In this document: piece after piece, positions 22,395-30,733 of the stretch | Layout: the number at the start of each line of letters is the position of its first letter | Position numbering within the stretch: position 1 is the first letter of the stretch | Assembly (NCBI RefSeq): GCF_017696275.1 | Contig: NZ_JAAORF010000001.1 | Span: 310,001 to 374,000 of the forward strand | Reading direction: 5' to 3' | From: Prochlorococcus marinus XMU1405 | GTDB lineage: Bacteria > Cyanobacteriota > Cyanobacteriia > PCC-6307 > Cyanobiaceae | DNA: 64,000 bases | Translations under genes and position numbers: made by a program | Notes under the pieces: generated by a model | What the model was told of the DNA's origin: nothing | The model's input: only the letters and a program-made list of their open reading frames with translations | The model's database searches: none

Positions 22395-22529
22395 TTAGTT
22401 ATTCTCTTTTGAATAACCTTTAGCTTTGTTTCGTATTTCTTTAACTTTTTTGAAATTATTTATTTTTAAATTAAAAATAACTCCTAAAAAAAGAAGAAGA
22501 AATAAAAAAATATAAATTATTAATTCCAT
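22395..22529 (-). CDS. 44-aa single-helix membrane microprotein
   Basis: ATG at 22527-22529 opens 44 codons: a strongly hydrophobic start (MELIIYIFLFLLLFLGVIF) followed by a basic cytoplasmic-type tail (NLKINNFKKVKEIRNKAKG). Single-pass topology, C-terminus inside. Unidentified. Confidence 0.5.
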   Translation of the reverse strand: MELIIYIFLFLLLFLGVIFNLKINNFKKVKEIRNKAKGYSKENN

Positions 22530-22678
22530 ATTATTGAATTAATAAATTCACCTTAGTTTATTTCAATAATTTTTTAGTATCTTTTAAAACAAAAAAACCG
22601 ACTTTAATATTTGCTATTTACTTTAAGGCCACAATAAAAACATATTAACCTCTAATATGGAGCTTTATAAGAATCATT

Positions 22679-23128
22679 GTGAAGATTGGAGATAAAATTC
22701 CCGAATTTTCTTTACTGGATCAAAATGGAGTTAAAAGATCAAATAAGGGACTAAAAAATCCCCTTGTTTTGTTCTTTTATCCAAAAGATGATACTCCGGG
22801 TTGCACTATAGAAGTTTGCGGATTTAGAGATAAGTATGACTTATTTAAAGTATTAGGTGCACAAGTTTGGGGAGTAAGTAATGGAAGTACATCAAGTCAT
22901 TTAGCATTTGCCAATAAAAATAAATTACAATATCCATTACTTTGTGATACGAATGACTCTCTTAGGAAAGCTTTTAAAGTTCCTAAAGTATTAGGTTTTA
23001 TGGATGGTAGGGTAACTTACGTTATCGATCGCAAAGGGACAGTTAGGCATATTTTTAGAGATTTATTGAATGGTCCTGAACACATTAAAGAGGCAATTAG
23101 AGTACTTAAGGAAATTCAAAATCAATAA
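22679..23128 (+). CDS. bcp: Thiol peroxidase, peroxiredoxin Q/BCP type
   Basis: A 149-residue peroxiredoxin from a GTG start. The peroxidatic cysteine is Cys42 in DDTPGCTIEVCGFRD and the resolving cysteine is Cys47, five residues later, which defines the 2-Cys PrxQ group with an intramolecular disulfide. It reduces H2O2 and organic peroxides with thioredoxin as donor. Length is typical (about 150 aa). The gene at 23197 follows on the same strand. Confidence 0.94.
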   Translation: MKIGDKIPEFSLLDQNGVKRSNKGLKNPLVLFFYPKDDTPGCTIEVCGFRDKYDLFKVLGAQVWGVSNGSTSSHLAFANKNKLQYPLLCDTNDSLRKAFKVPKVLGFMDGRVTYVIDRKGTVRHIFRDLLNGPEHIKEAIRVLKEIQNQ

Positions 23129-23196
23129 ATTATTATTCAAAGAATTTTAGATTAATAAATTTTGTTTTATTATTGTTTCAGCTTTTTTTTAAATAT

Positions 23197-23469
23197 ATGA
23201 AGAAAATGGGAATGCAGGCTGTTGATCTTGCTATTGAAAATGGAGTGGATCTTGACGGTACTCCAATCCCTCAAAAAATGCTAGATCTATACAATAGAAT
23301 TATGGATGAGGAGAATAAAAGACAAAGGAGTGGTGTTAAAAAATCAATGAGAAATAGATGCGTCAAAACGGGTTCTAAGCATTTTGATAAAGAAACATTG
23401 AATCAATTATTAATAGACTCTGGATGGGAAGGTCTTAAAGAAAAGGAAATTTTATTTTTTTATAACTAA
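23197..23469 (+). CDS. Hypothetical protein, 90 aa
   Basis: The frame opens at TTG 23173 but ATG 23197 (MKKMGMQAVDLAIENGVDLD) gives a better start. The product is soluble and basic, with GTPIPQKMLDLYNRIMDEENKRQRSGVKKS and one cysteine. It follows the peroxiredoxin gene by about 70 bp. I do not recognise it. Confidence 0.55.
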   Translation: MKKMGMQAVDLAIENGVDLDGTPIPQKMLDLYNRIMDEENKRQRSGVKKSMRNRCVKTGSKHFDKETLNQLLIDSGWEGLKEKEILFFYN

Positions 23470-23570
23470 AAAAATTTTTTAATTATCTTAAATATCATTT
23501 ATGGTAATTAATTATATAAATAAATAAACTGAGAAATAATTAAATATTTTTTTAGATCTAATTTTTTGAT

Positions 23571-23915
23571 TTATTTAAACCATCCTTTTTTTTCAGACGA
23601 AATTATTTTCTCTTTTTCAGCTTTTGTTCTATTAATTGCTTTTTTGAAAGCCAAGTTGGCTTCTATAACTGTAACTATTGATATAAAAAAAAGACCAGAA
23701 ATTCCAATTATTTGTTCACTTTGAGAGGGTTCTGAATCTCCCTGCAAAAAAAAACCTAAAGCGAACCATGCAGTACTAGCAGTGATGGTAATAAAATAGG
23801 GTTTCCATCTTCTTTGATATAAGTAACCCGATCCTAAACCTGGAAGAAAATTTAAAAAAGATGCCACCCACCCTTTTGAAGATGCAAGTATTTCGTCTCT
23901 TGAGGGATAAGACAT
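23571..23915 (-). CDS. Membrane protein, 114 aa
   Basis: A 114-residue protein with MSYPSRDEILASSKGWVASFLNFLPGLGSGYLYQRRW at the start, two or three membrane helices (YFITITASTAWFALGFFLQG and IIGISGLFFISIVTVI), and a lysine-rich C-terminus. The LPGLGSGYLYQRRWKPYF segment resembles the TM2-type membrane motif (G-x-G-x-x-Y), but the match is loose. Function unknown. Confidence 0.6.
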   Translation of the reverse strand: MSYPSRDEILASSKGWVASFLNFLPGLGSGYLYQRRWKPYFITITASTAWFALGFFLQGDSEPSQSEQIIGISGLFFISIVTVIEANLAFKKAINRTKAEKEKIISSEKKGWFK

Positions 23916-23920
23916 CTATA

Positions 23921-24025
23921 TTAGGTATTTATTAAATGTGAATTTATATAAGCGAAAGATATTGCTGCGCAAATTACCCAGCTAAAGGGTAAGAACATTC
24001 TTATTTTTTCTTTATTATTATTCAT
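23921..24025 (-). CDS. 34-aa single-helix membrane microprotein
   Basis: ATG at 24023-24025 opens 34 codons beginning MNNNKEKIRMFLPFSWVICA. One helix (residues 11-27) follows a basic N-terminus. It ends 5 bp before the start of the 114-aa membrane protein on the same strand, so the two probably form a pair. Unidentified. Confidence 0.5.
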   Translation of the reverse strand: MNNNKEKIRMFLPFSWVICAAISFAYINSHLINT

Positions 24026-24094
24026 TTTTTTATTATGGAAAATATTTTTTAAATCTGTGGATTTAATGGATTCCTTAAGATTAAAAGAATTAAA

Positions 24095-24117
24095 AAAGAC
24101 GGTTAAAAACCGTCTTT
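24095..24117 (-). terminator. Intrinsic terminator after the 124-aa gene
   Basis: A 9-bp stem (24095-24103 with 24109-24117, AAAGACGGT/ACCGTCTTT) with a 5-nt loop. Read leftwards it is followed by a T tract, so it should stop the minus-strand gene whose stop is at 24145. Confidence 0.85.
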
Positions 24118-24144
24118 GGAAAAAATAATTTCTCTAAAAATAAA

Positions 24145-24519
24145 TTATTTATCTTTTGAAGCTGAGAGTACTTTAAGTTCTTTTTTTACTTCTTTTTCTC
24201 TTTCTTCAAGATGTTTTAGTTGAGCTTTAAAAGCATCTTCAAGCCTTACTTTTTGTTTTGTAATTTCATCAAGCTCTTCTTGATGTTGGTTTTTCTTTAA
24301 CTCCTTCATTTCACTATCGGAAATAACATATACTGGGCGATATGAAGGTGTTTCAAAAAGAAGATCAAACATTGAATACATAAGTGACCTTTGAATTAGT
24401 ACATGCTCAATATCTGATAATTCTTTGAAATATGAAAGGATAAATACCGAAGATATTGATACGGCAAATACACCGAATTTCGGTTTACCTAACTTAACCG
24501 CCCAGTATTTACCGATCAA
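24145..24519 (-). CDS. Hypothetical protein, 124 aa, one helix plus coiled coil
   Basis: Residues 12-32 (KFGVFAVSISSVFILSYF) may form one membrane helix. Residues 70-120 are a heptad-rich charged helix (MKELKKNQHQEELDEITKQK through LEEREKEVKKELKVL), a likely coiled coil. It has its own terminator immediately downstream. It is divergent from the ArfB-like gene. No known family. Confidence 0.58.
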   Translation of the reverse strand: MIGKYWAVKLGKPKFGVFAVSISSVFILSYFKELSDIEHVLIQRSLMYSMFDLLFETPSYRPVYVISDSEMKELKKNQHQEELDEITKQKVRLEDAFKAQLKHLEEREKEVKKELKVLSASKDK

Positions 24520-24585
24520 ATTTCAAGATATGTTTTAAAGTATTAAGGAAATGATTCTAAAGATCTAAATCAAAAAGAAATAAAA

Positions 24586-25014
24586 ATGGATTTAAAAATT
24601 ACTAAAACATTAGTAATACCATCCAACGAAATTAAGTGGCGATTTTCCAGATCCTCCGGTCCTGGAGGACAAAATGTAAATAAAATTGAAAGTAGAGTAG
24701 AGATTATTTTTAATTTAGAAGATTCCAAAGTATTAAATGATTATCAGAAAGAAATTCTTAAGAGAAACTTGAAAACCAAATTAGTGAATAATAGCTTACG
24801 TTTAGCGGTTCAAGAACACAGAAATCAATTATTAAATAGGCAGCTAGCTTTAATGAAATTTAGTTCAATCCTAAAAAATGCTTTAAATAAACCATTTAAA
24901 TTAAGAAAATCTACACAACCCACTAAAGCATCACAAAAGAAAAGAGTTGAGGTTAAGAAAAAACGTGGCGAATTGAAAAAAAGTAGACAAAAAGAAAAAA
25001 TGTATCAAATATGA
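24586..25014 (+). CDS. arfB: ArfB/YaeJ-like peptidyl-tRNA hydrolase (ribosome rescue)
   Basis: A 142-residue class I release-factor-like protein. The catalytic GGQ motif is in RSSGPGGQNVNKIESRVE (about residues 22-41), and the tail is strongly basic (KKRVEVKKKRGELKKSRQKEK), which in YaeJ enters the empty mRNA channel of stalled ribosomes. Length is typical. It frees nascent peptides from non-stop complexes, complementing tmRNA. Confidence 0.92.
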   Translation: MDLKITKTLVIPSNEIKWRFSRSSGPGGQNVNKIESRVEIIFNLEDSKVLNDYQKEILKRNLKTKLVNNSLRLAVQEHRNQLLNRQLALMKFSSILKNALNKPFKLRKSTQPTKASQKKRVEVKKKRGELKKSRQKEKMYQI

Positions 25015-25086
25015 ATAAACTAAATAAATATTTTTCTCGCAGATTGCAATTAAACATGTGATAAATTTAATTTAATTTTTGGTTTA

Positions 25087-25335
25087 TTGAATTCAACTAA
25101 TGATTTCTGGTTAATAGACTCCAATTTTGTAGGGGTGATGCGTTTCTACAAAGATAAAGATCATTCTGATAAATCTATTGATTATATGTTTATTGAAGAA
25201 GGAATTATTATGGGAATACATGGAGAAAATCCTCCATTGATGAAAACTAGAAAAAAAATTTTAATAGAAGAAGCAAGATTATTGTGGCAAAAATTGTTAA
25301 ATGAAGGTTGGCAAAAAACTAATAAAAAATGGTGA
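25087..25335 (+). CDS. DUF1651 protein
   Basis: An 82-residue protein from a TTG start. It carries the DUF1651 layout: NDFWLIDSNFVGVMRFYKD, GIIMGIHGENPPLMKTRKK, and EARLLWQKLLNEGWQKTNKKW. Function is unknown; the family is concentrated in marine picocyanobacteria. A paralog lies at 35094-35351, sharing the W-L-I-(D/N)-S, G-x-x-P-P-(L/V)-M and G-W-x-K-T positions. Confidence 0.75.
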   Translation: MNSTNDFWLIDSNFVGVMRFYKDKDHSDKSIDYMFIEEGIIMGIHGENPPLMKTRKKILIEEARLLWQKLLNEGWQKTNKKW

Positions 25336-25362
25336 GTAGATTTTACAAAAACTTTTTTAATT

Positions 25363-25527
25363 TCAGAAAATAAATGAACCTTTAGGGTATAGCCTGGAAA
25401 TTTTTTCCTGTTGTAAATATTTCTTTTTTTTGATGTCTTTTTCATATCTTCTCAACATAATTAGATAGTTTGTAACTCCAAAAATTACTAAAAAGACAAT
25501 AAATCTTATTCCTGCCTCAAAGTTCAT
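25363..25527 (-). CDS. 54-aa small membrane protein
   Basis: The frame is open from 25569, but ATG 25525-25527 (MNFEAGIRFIVFLVIFG) places a membrane helix (residues 7-24) right at the start, followed by a basic tail (RRYEKDIKKKKYLQQEKISR). C-terminus inside. Unidentified; it lies downstream of the CPBP-protease strand partner but 60 bp away. Confidence 0.5.
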   Translation of the reverse strand: MNFEAGIRFIVFLVIFGVTNYLIMLRRYEKDIKKKKYLQQEKISRLYPKGSFIF

Positions 25528-25589
25528 ATGAGAATTAAGCTTTATTTTAATCTGACAATTACTAATCAAAAATCAATCGGTATTTATAT

Positions 25590-26450
25590 CTAATTAGAAC
25601 GTCTACGGAAATTTTTTTTTGATTTTACTGCATAAAAAATACATAACAAAAGTAATATTAAAATTGCACTAAAGCTTCCGATTGGGTTTGGAATATTTTG
25701 TGTAAAAGGACCTGCTAAAAAAGAAGGTGTATTTTCTTTGAATTCTATTAATCCGTTATTTATAAAAAACCAAATACCCACAAGTCCCCCATGAAGTCCT
25801 ACGCAATTCCATAGAGAACCTTTATCTCTAATTTTGACTAATGATAGAAATATCCCAAGTAAAATAAATCCTATACGTAATCCTATTATGTTCCAAAATA
25901 TGTCATTTGATAAATTATGGACAAAGCTAAAAACTATAGCTTGTAAAGCTATTGATATTTTTGTACCATATTCAAATTTTAGTTCTTCTAGTAACCATCC
26001 TCTAAAAATTATTTCCTCTGCGAATCCAACACCTAATCCCAGTACAATAGAATTTAATAACATTATTGGAGAGAATTCACCTATCCAAGAAATATAATTT
26101 TTTTGCAATAGTGGTACCAGAATTAGAATTATTAAAACTAAGGAAAATAAGATACCTTTAGAAAAATTGACAAAGTTTTTTAAAAAATTTTCTTTAGTTA
26201 TCCCAAGAAGTACCCAAGCACTTGATTTGTTTCGTTTGATGTAAAACCAATATGGGAGTAAAAAGATAAAAAGAAAGAAAGTAATAATAGTTCCAATTAA
26301 GGATAAATTTTGTTCTTCAACATTAAACAATAAAAGTGGCTGAGATAAAGCCCAGCCAATGCCATAAAGAATTGGAATAAAAAATATTGTGGATAAAAAT
26401 CTTGGTCTTAAAAGAAAAAAACTTTTAATTAATATCATTAAATTTTTCAT
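25590..26450 (-). CDS. CPBP-family intramembrane metalloprotease
   Basis: A 286-residue protein with about eight membrane helices. The CPBP (CAAX protease/bacteriocin-processing, Abi) motifs are present: EEIIFRGWLLEEL with Glu145, Glu146 and Arg150, then FSFVHNL with His178. In bacteria these proteins act in membrane protein processing, peptide modification or self-immunity. No bacteriocin gene is next to it, although a Nif11-like gene lies 5 kb away. Its substrate is unknown. Confidence 0.87.
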   Translation of the reverse strand: MKNLMILIKSFFLLRPRFLSTIFFIPILYGIGWALSQPLLLFNVEEQNLSLIGTIITFFLFIFLLPYWFYIKRNKSSAWVLLGITKENFLKNFVNFSKGILFSLVLIILILVPLLQKNYISWIGEFSPIMLLNSIVLGLGVGFAEEIIFRGWLLEELKFEYGTKISIALQAIVFSFVHNLSNDIFWNIIGLRIGFILLGIFLSLVKIRDKGSLWNCVGLHGGLVGIWFFINNGLIEFKENTPSFLAGPFTQNIPNPIGSFSAILILLLLCIFYAVKSKKNFRRRSN

Positions 26451-26467
26451 TTTAGTTTGAATATTAA

Positions 26468-26665
26468 TTAACCCCAGCCTTTGCCTTTTATTATTCTAAC
26501 TAATTGTTCAAAAAGTTTTAGCTTTTTCTTTTTATTATAGTTTATGTTTTTTGAAAGATTAGATAAATCTTTATAAAATTGCCGAGTTATTTTATCTTCT
26601 TTATCACTAGGCCATAGTAAGTCTGACCCCTCTTCATATTCTTCTTTATATCTTTCTTTATTCAA
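26468..26665 (-). CDS. Hypothetical protein, 65 aa
   Basis: Starts at TTG 26665 (MNKERYKEEYEEGSDLLWPS). A charged, helical, soluble protein with a basic end (KKLKLFEQLVRIIKGKGWG). It lies 17 bp upstream of the CPBP protease gene on the same strand, so the two may be co-transcribed. No domain recognised. Confidence 0.5.
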   Translation of the reverse strand: MNKERYKEEYEEGSDLLWPSDKEDKITRQFYKDLSNLSKNINYNKKKKLKLFEQLVRIIKGKGWG

Positions 26666-26753
26666 ATTTTTTTATATCGTAATAATTTAAATTTTACTTA
26701 TTGCAAATGTTTAAAAGTGATGTTTATTAAATTTGTTTATTTATTTAAAATTT

Positions 26754-26843
26754 ATGCTGATTAATCTTTCAACTTTAATTTTTACGTTATTATCCCCATT
26801 GCTTATTTTTGCAGTAATAGTATCGGTTTACTTATTTCATTAG
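26754..26843 (+). CDS. 29-aa single-helix membrane microprotein
   Basis: ATG at 26754 opens 29 codons beginning MLINLSTLIFTLLSPLLIFA; nearly the whole peptide is one hydrophobic helix ending VYLFH. It has the size of PetN or Psb30, but the sequence matches neither. Translation is inferred only from the intact frame. Confidence 0.42.
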   Translation: MLINLSTLIFTLLSPLLIFAVIVSVYLFH

Positions 26844-26872
26844 GAAGTATTTAACAAATGAAATTAATTATT

Positions 26873-26968
26873 TTAAGGGTGTATTATGCCTACTTTTTCT
26901 AATGCAAATGATAAAACTGCAATTACGGCCATTACTGTTAAGATCTTGTTCTTTTTGATGAAATCCAT
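26873..26968 (-). CDS. 31-aa single-helix membrane microprotein
   Basis: ATG at 26966-26968 opens 31 codons beginning MDFIKKNKILTVMAVIAVLS and ending LEKVGIIHP. A basic N-terminus precedes one helix (residues 9-22). It faces the 29-aa gene convergently with about 30 bp between stops. Unidentified. Confidence 0.48.
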   Translation of the reverse strand: MDFIKKNKILTVMAVIAVLSFALEKVGIIHP

Positions 26969-27042
26969 AATGCATATAAATAATCTATTTATTAAATTCT
27001 TATATAAAATAATAAATAATTAAAATTATTATAACAATTAGA

Positions 27043-27183
27043 ATGGAACCCATATATGTAGGAGATTTACTTCCCTCAATAGCTTTTTATAAAAAGATAA
27101 TTGAAAAATATGATAAAGGTATAAAAGAAGGGGAATTTTATGAAGAAACTATAGGAGGAGATTTTAATTACCCTGATTGGTAA
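27043..27183 (+). CDS. 46-aa acidic small protein
   Basis: ATG at 27043 opens 46 codons beginning MEPIYVGDLLPSIAFYKKII and ending GGDFNYPDW. The protein is soluble and tyrosine-rich. The next gene starts 3 bp after its stop, which suggests a two-gene unit. No family recognised. Confidence 0.52.
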   Translation: MEPIYVGDLLPSIAFYKKIIEKYDKGIKEGEFYEETIGGDFNYPDW

Positions 27184-27185
27184 AT

Positions 27186-27368
27186 ATGCTTACTACAAAA
27201 ATAACTTTTGCCTTGGCAGATTGGATTAGAGAGTGGAGTAAGTGCCGGGATAAGAATCCTTCTATTGATGAGTGTGTAAAATTTGTTCAGTGGAAATTGG
27301 AAGATTATAAACTTTCTGATAGTGATAAAAGAATAATTGAATCAATTTTGCTCTATGAATCTGAATAA
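27186..27368 (+). CDS. Hypothetical protein, 60 aa
   Basis: ATG at 27186 is preferred over the TTG at 27177, because it follows the stop of the 46-aa gene by 2 bp. The product begins MLTTKITFALADWIREWSKC and is helical, with two cysteines and an acidic end (IIESILLYESE). Small soluble protein of unknown function, co-transcribed with its upstream neighbour. Confidence 0.55.
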   Translation: MLTTKITFALADWIREWSKCRDKNPSIDECVKFVQWKLEDYKLSDSDKRIIESILLYESE

Positions 27369-27414
27369 CTAAGAGATTATAGACTGTATTATTTATATTT
27401 ATCTATAAAAAACA

Positions 27415-27806
27415 AAGGATCATTAAAATCCTCTAACAAATTAAGAAAAAAGTAAATCAGCATATTTACGGATTTACTGAAAATATAAAAAGGAGTAATT
27501 TATAAATGTTGAGTTCGGAGGCAATCTAAATGATTGATAGTCCGCCTGAAATTTAGCAAATTCCAAAATATAGGAAGCGTATTCCTGAGAATGGGATTAT
27601 TCGAAAATTAAAGTTCAATCAATTAGTCTGATAAGACTTCGCTTTATAATTACTAGCGACAATAGGGACTGAAATTATCGAGAGAAATCCCCGATTTCAC
27701 GTATTCTAGGTTTATGAGTAAATAGACTTTAAAATATGTAATTTTATATCCTGTTAGAAGGAAATCAAATATCAAAAAGGACTGTACCACCAGTCCTTTT
27801 TTTTTA
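27415..27806 (+). ncRNA. Orphan hairpin-rich RNA candidate ending in a strong terminator
   Basis: Between the 60-aa gene and the proline iminopeptidase there is no plausible coding frame. The DNA instead shows a string of short inverted repeats: AGGAT/ATCCT (27416-27432), AGTAAATC/GATTTACT (27451-27478), AGGAA/TTCCT (27572-27586), AGTCT/AGACT with a GATA loop (27625-27638), CGCT/AGCG (27640-27658) and ATCG/CGAT (27677-27695). It ends at a clear intrinsic terminator (27775-27806). A structured non-coding RNA, or the long 3' UTR of the upstream pair, is the best reading. The 5' end is not fixed. I could not match it to 6S RNA, tmRNA, RNase P or SRP RNA. Confidence 0.45.
27775..27806 (+). terminator. 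Intrinsic terminator of the 27.4-27.8 kb transcript
   Basis: An 11-bp stem, AAAAAGGACTG with CAGTCCTTTTT (27775-27785 and 27792-27802), loop TACCAC, followed by a T tract. It operates on the + strand, 70 bp before the next gene. Confidence 0.9.
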
Positions 27807-27875
27807 TAAACTACTTCTAAACTAGACTTCTTTTTGGATAATATGGATTTATTAAGTGTTTAAAAATATTTTACA

Positions 27876-28826
27876 ATGAAAGATCAAGTCTTGTTTCCTA
27901 AAATTGAAGTTCGTGAAAAGGGTTTTTTACAAGTAAGTGATATTCATAAGATTTATTGGGAAAGATCTGGCAATCCAAATGGTAAAAAAATACTAGTTAT
28001 TCATGGAGGCCCAGGAGGAGGCAGTCAACCAAGATATAGAAGATACTTTGATCCAGATAAATTTGATATTATACAGTTTGATCAAAGGGGTTGCGGTTCT
28101 TCAACTCCTTTCTCCGAATTAAAAGAAAATACGACTAATCATTTAGTTGATGATATTGAGAAATTAAGGATTCTATTAAAAATAGATAGTTGGCATTTGT
28201 TTGGTGGATCTTGGGGCTCAACACTTTCACTTATATATGCAATTAAAAATCCCTCAAGAGTTACGAGCTTAACTTTGAGAGGAATATTTTTATGTAGAAA
28301 GTTTGAATTATTGTGGTTCTATCAATATGGTGCAAGTGAGATATTCCCTGATGAATTTGAAAAATATATTTCTGTAATACCAAAAGAAGAAAGAAATGAT
28401 TTAATAAGTTCTTTTTATAAATATCTAACATCTTCAGATGCAAATCTTAGATCAAAAGCAGCAGCAGCTTGGACAAAATGGGAACTCTCAACTAGTCATT
28501 TAATAAATAAAAAATTTGATTTTGATAAGTCTCAAGTTAATTCTTTTTCAGATGCCTTTGCAAGGATCGAATGTCATTATTTTATTAATAATATTTTCTT
28601 AGAAGATGATTTTATTTTGAAAAATATAAGAGCAATAGAATCGATTCCAACAAAAATAATTCAAGGGAGGTATGACGTTGTATGTCCTGTTAGGAGTGCT
28701 TGGGATCTAAATAAGAAATTAAAGAATTCTGAATTAATTATTGTTAATGATGCTGGTCATTCAATGAGTGAAAAAGGTATTACTATCGAATTAATAAAAG
28801 CTGTAAAAGGAATTCAAAATCTCTAA
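27876..28826 (+). CDS. pip: Proline iminopeptidase (S33 alpha/beta hydrolase)
   Basis: A 316-residue cytoplasmic peptidase that removes N-terminal proline. The oxyanion-hole motif HGGPGGGS is at residues 43-50, the nucleophile elbow GGSWG puts Ser112 in place, and Asp (GRYDVVCP) and His (DAGHSM) complete the triad near the C-terminus. DQRGCGSS after the first motif is typical of Pip. Length matches the family. Confidence 0.94.
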   Translation: MKDQVLFPKIEVREKGFLQVSDIHKIYWERSGNPNGKKILVIHGGPGGGSQPRYRRYFDPDKFDIIQFDQRGCGSSTPFSELKENTTNHLVDDIEKLRILLKIDSWHLFGGSWGSTLSLIYAIKNPSRVTSLTLRGIFLCRKFELLWFYQYGASEIFPDEFEKYISVIPKEERNDLISSFYKYLTSSDANLRSKAAAAWTKWELSTSHLINKKFDFDKSQVNSFSDAFARIECHYFINNIFLEDDFILKNIRAIESIPTKIIQGRYDVVCPVRSAWDLNKKLKNSELIIVNDAGHSMSEKGITIELIKAVKGIQNL

Positions 28827-28849
28827 AAGAGAGAATATTCCTTTAAAAA

Positions 28850-29023
28850 TTAAAGGCCATTATCTTCAATATTTTGTGCAATACTCCTAAGGAGTTCGAC
28901 GATATCAGAATCTTCGCATTGAGTATCTTCTTTAAGCAAAATGCACTCGTCTCTAATACTTACATTAGTACTCCACCATATACCTGAACTATTGGTATCG
29001 TCCCATTCAAATCTTTCAGACAT
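28850..29023 (-). CDS. 57-aa acidic small protein
   Basis: ATG at 29021-29023 opens a 57-codon frame starting MSERFEWDDTNSSGIWWSTN and ending LLRSIAQNIEDNGL. Very acidic, with three tryptophans near the start and two cysteines; soluble. The balanced codon use and length make it a likely real gene, but no family is recognised. Confidence 0.6.
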   Translation of the reverse strand: MSERFEWDDTNSSGIWWSTNVSIRDECILLKEDTQCEDSDIVELLRSIAQNIEDNGL

Positions 29024-29150
29024 AATTAATAAATTCTAATAAATACATTAAAGCTTGCATTACTTCATCGTGGATTTATATATTCAATTTCAAAATTTAA
29101 AAAACTAACCTATTCACTAAAAAGAATCTGGAAATTTCTGACAATAAAAT

Positions 29151-30647
29151 TTAGAAATCTAATTTCAGTTCGTATTGTATTTCCTTTTCTTTAGAAACAA
29201 TTTTTTTATTACTTATATTTTTTCTAAGCCTTTTTCTAGAACCATGTTTTAAATAAATTTCTTTTGAGATATCCCAATATCCATCCTTTTTAGTTATTTC
29301 CTGAATTTTCTTCTTTGCAGTTTTAGTGCTATTTGGGATGTCAATTATTGGTCTTATGTAATTAATTTGTTCATATTCTTCTTTATTAAATCTAGATAAT
29401 AACCATGGTTCATGAATGAAATTAAGAGATATATACTTTAATTCTGGTATCCATTTTTTTATAAATTTTCCTTGAGGATCATGATCTTTTCCCTGCTTAA
29501 TAGGATTATAAATTCTATTGGTATTGATAGATGTAGTTCCAGATTGCATTTGGCATTGGTTCCAATGTATTCCAGGCTCATAATCTACAAATTTATTTGC
29601 TAATTCTGAACCTGAATCTTGCCATGGTAGCCATAAATTATAGCTAGCAAAAGACATTAACATAGCTCTCATCCTGAAGTTAATCCATCCATTGAAATTT
29701 AATGAGCGCATACATGCATCTATAAAAGGAAAGCCTGTATTACCTGCACTCCATGAATAAAGTAATTCATTATTTTTTTCTCTAATGTTTTTAAAAAAAG
29801 GATGGAATTCCCTAAACTCTAGTTCTGGTTCACTTTCAAGTTTCTGAATAAAATGACAATGCCAAGTTAATCTACTTTTTAACATCCTAGAATTATTGTT
29901 TTTTGATATATTTGCTTTATTAAAAATTTCTTTTAATGAAATGCATCCCCAACAAATATATGGGGATAGTCTTGAACAGCTATCAAATGATTTTTCTGGG
30001 CTAGAAATATCTTTTGAATAAGAATCTAATTTTTTACTAAAGAAGTATTGCATTCTCTCTAAACCTCTCTTTCTTCCACCTTTAATTCTTCCTGGACAAG
30101 TTTCTTTTTTAAAGGGAAAAATTCCGTCTGAGGGTATTTCTCCAACATCAAAGTTAATAGAATTAATTCTTAATGGAGCTTTAAGTAAGTTTTTTTCAGA
30201 ATTTTCTTGCCACTTTTTAGACCAATTATTCCTATCTAAATTTCCTCTAAAAACTGAAAATTGTAGAAATTCCTTCCAAATAATATTTTTGCTTAAAGCC
30301 CATTCTCTTACTTTTTGATCTCTTTTATAAGTAAGCCAATCTCCGGTTTCTTGATGGCTATATATACCTTTGATTTTAAATTTTGAACTAATTTCATCAA
30401 AAATATTGATAACATTGCCAGTTCTAATAATTAATGGTTGTCCAATCTCAGCAAGTGCATTTCTTAAGTCTATTAAACTTTCTTTGCAAAATTGCCATTG
30501 TCTATCTGAATGAGTATTTTGGCTCCAAATATCTAACTCAATAATATAAATAGGTAAAATATAATTATCTTTAATAGCCTCACAGAGAGCTTCGTTATCA
30601 AAAATTCTTAAATCTTTCTTAAACCATAAAATATTTATTTCTTTCAT
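29151..30647 (-). CDS. phrB: Deoxyribodipyrimidine photolyase / cryptochrome family
   Basis: A 498-residue flavoprotein. The N-terminal photolyase domain begins INILWFKKDLRIFDNEAL. The C-terminal FAD domain has SPYICWGCIS, GNTGFPFIDACMRSL, then NFRMRAMLMSFASYNLWLPW and a downstream NRIYNPIKQG segment. It repairs UV-induced pyrimidine dimers with blue light, and genes of this kind are typical of high-light Prochlorococcus. The C-terminal 40 residues are basic and not conserved in the family. Photolyase and cryptochrome functions cannot be separated by eye. It is divergent from tenA. Confidence 0.9.
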   Translation of the reverse strand: MKEINILWFKKDLRIFDNEALCEAIKDNYILPIYIIELDIWSQNTHSDRQWQFCKESLIDLRNALAEIGQPLIIRTGNVINIFDEISSKFKIKGIYSHQETGDWLTYKRDQKVREWALSKNIIWKEFLQFSVFRGNLDRNNWSKKWQENSEKNLLKAPLRINSINFDVGEIPSDGIFPFKKETCPGRIKGGRKRGLERMQYFFSKKLDSYSKDISSPEKSFDSCSRLSPYICWGCISLKEIFNKANISKNNNSRMLKSRLTWHCHFIQKLESEPELEFREFHPFFKNIREKNNELLYSWSAGNTGFPFIDACMRSLNFNGWINFRMRAMLMSFASYNLWLPWQDSGSELANKFVDYEPGIHWNQCQMQSGTTSINTNRIYNPIKQGKDHDPQGKFIKKWIPELKYISLNFIHEPWLLSRFNKEEYEQINYIRPIIDIPNSTKTAKKKIQEITKKDGYWDISKEIYLKHGSRKRLRKNISNKKIVSKEKEIQYELKLDF

Positions 30648-30733
30648 AATTTTTTCTTTTAATCCTAGAAAAATAAGATTAAGTTTGTAGGTAAAAAATA
30701 TAAAAAATTTTAGAATAACTAAAAATCAAAAAA

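Noticed and set aside
27415-27806. Identification as 6S RNA or two-piece tmRNA
   Set aside because: No tag frame, acceptor/T-arm pattern or single long closing helix could be found, so it is left as unnamed.
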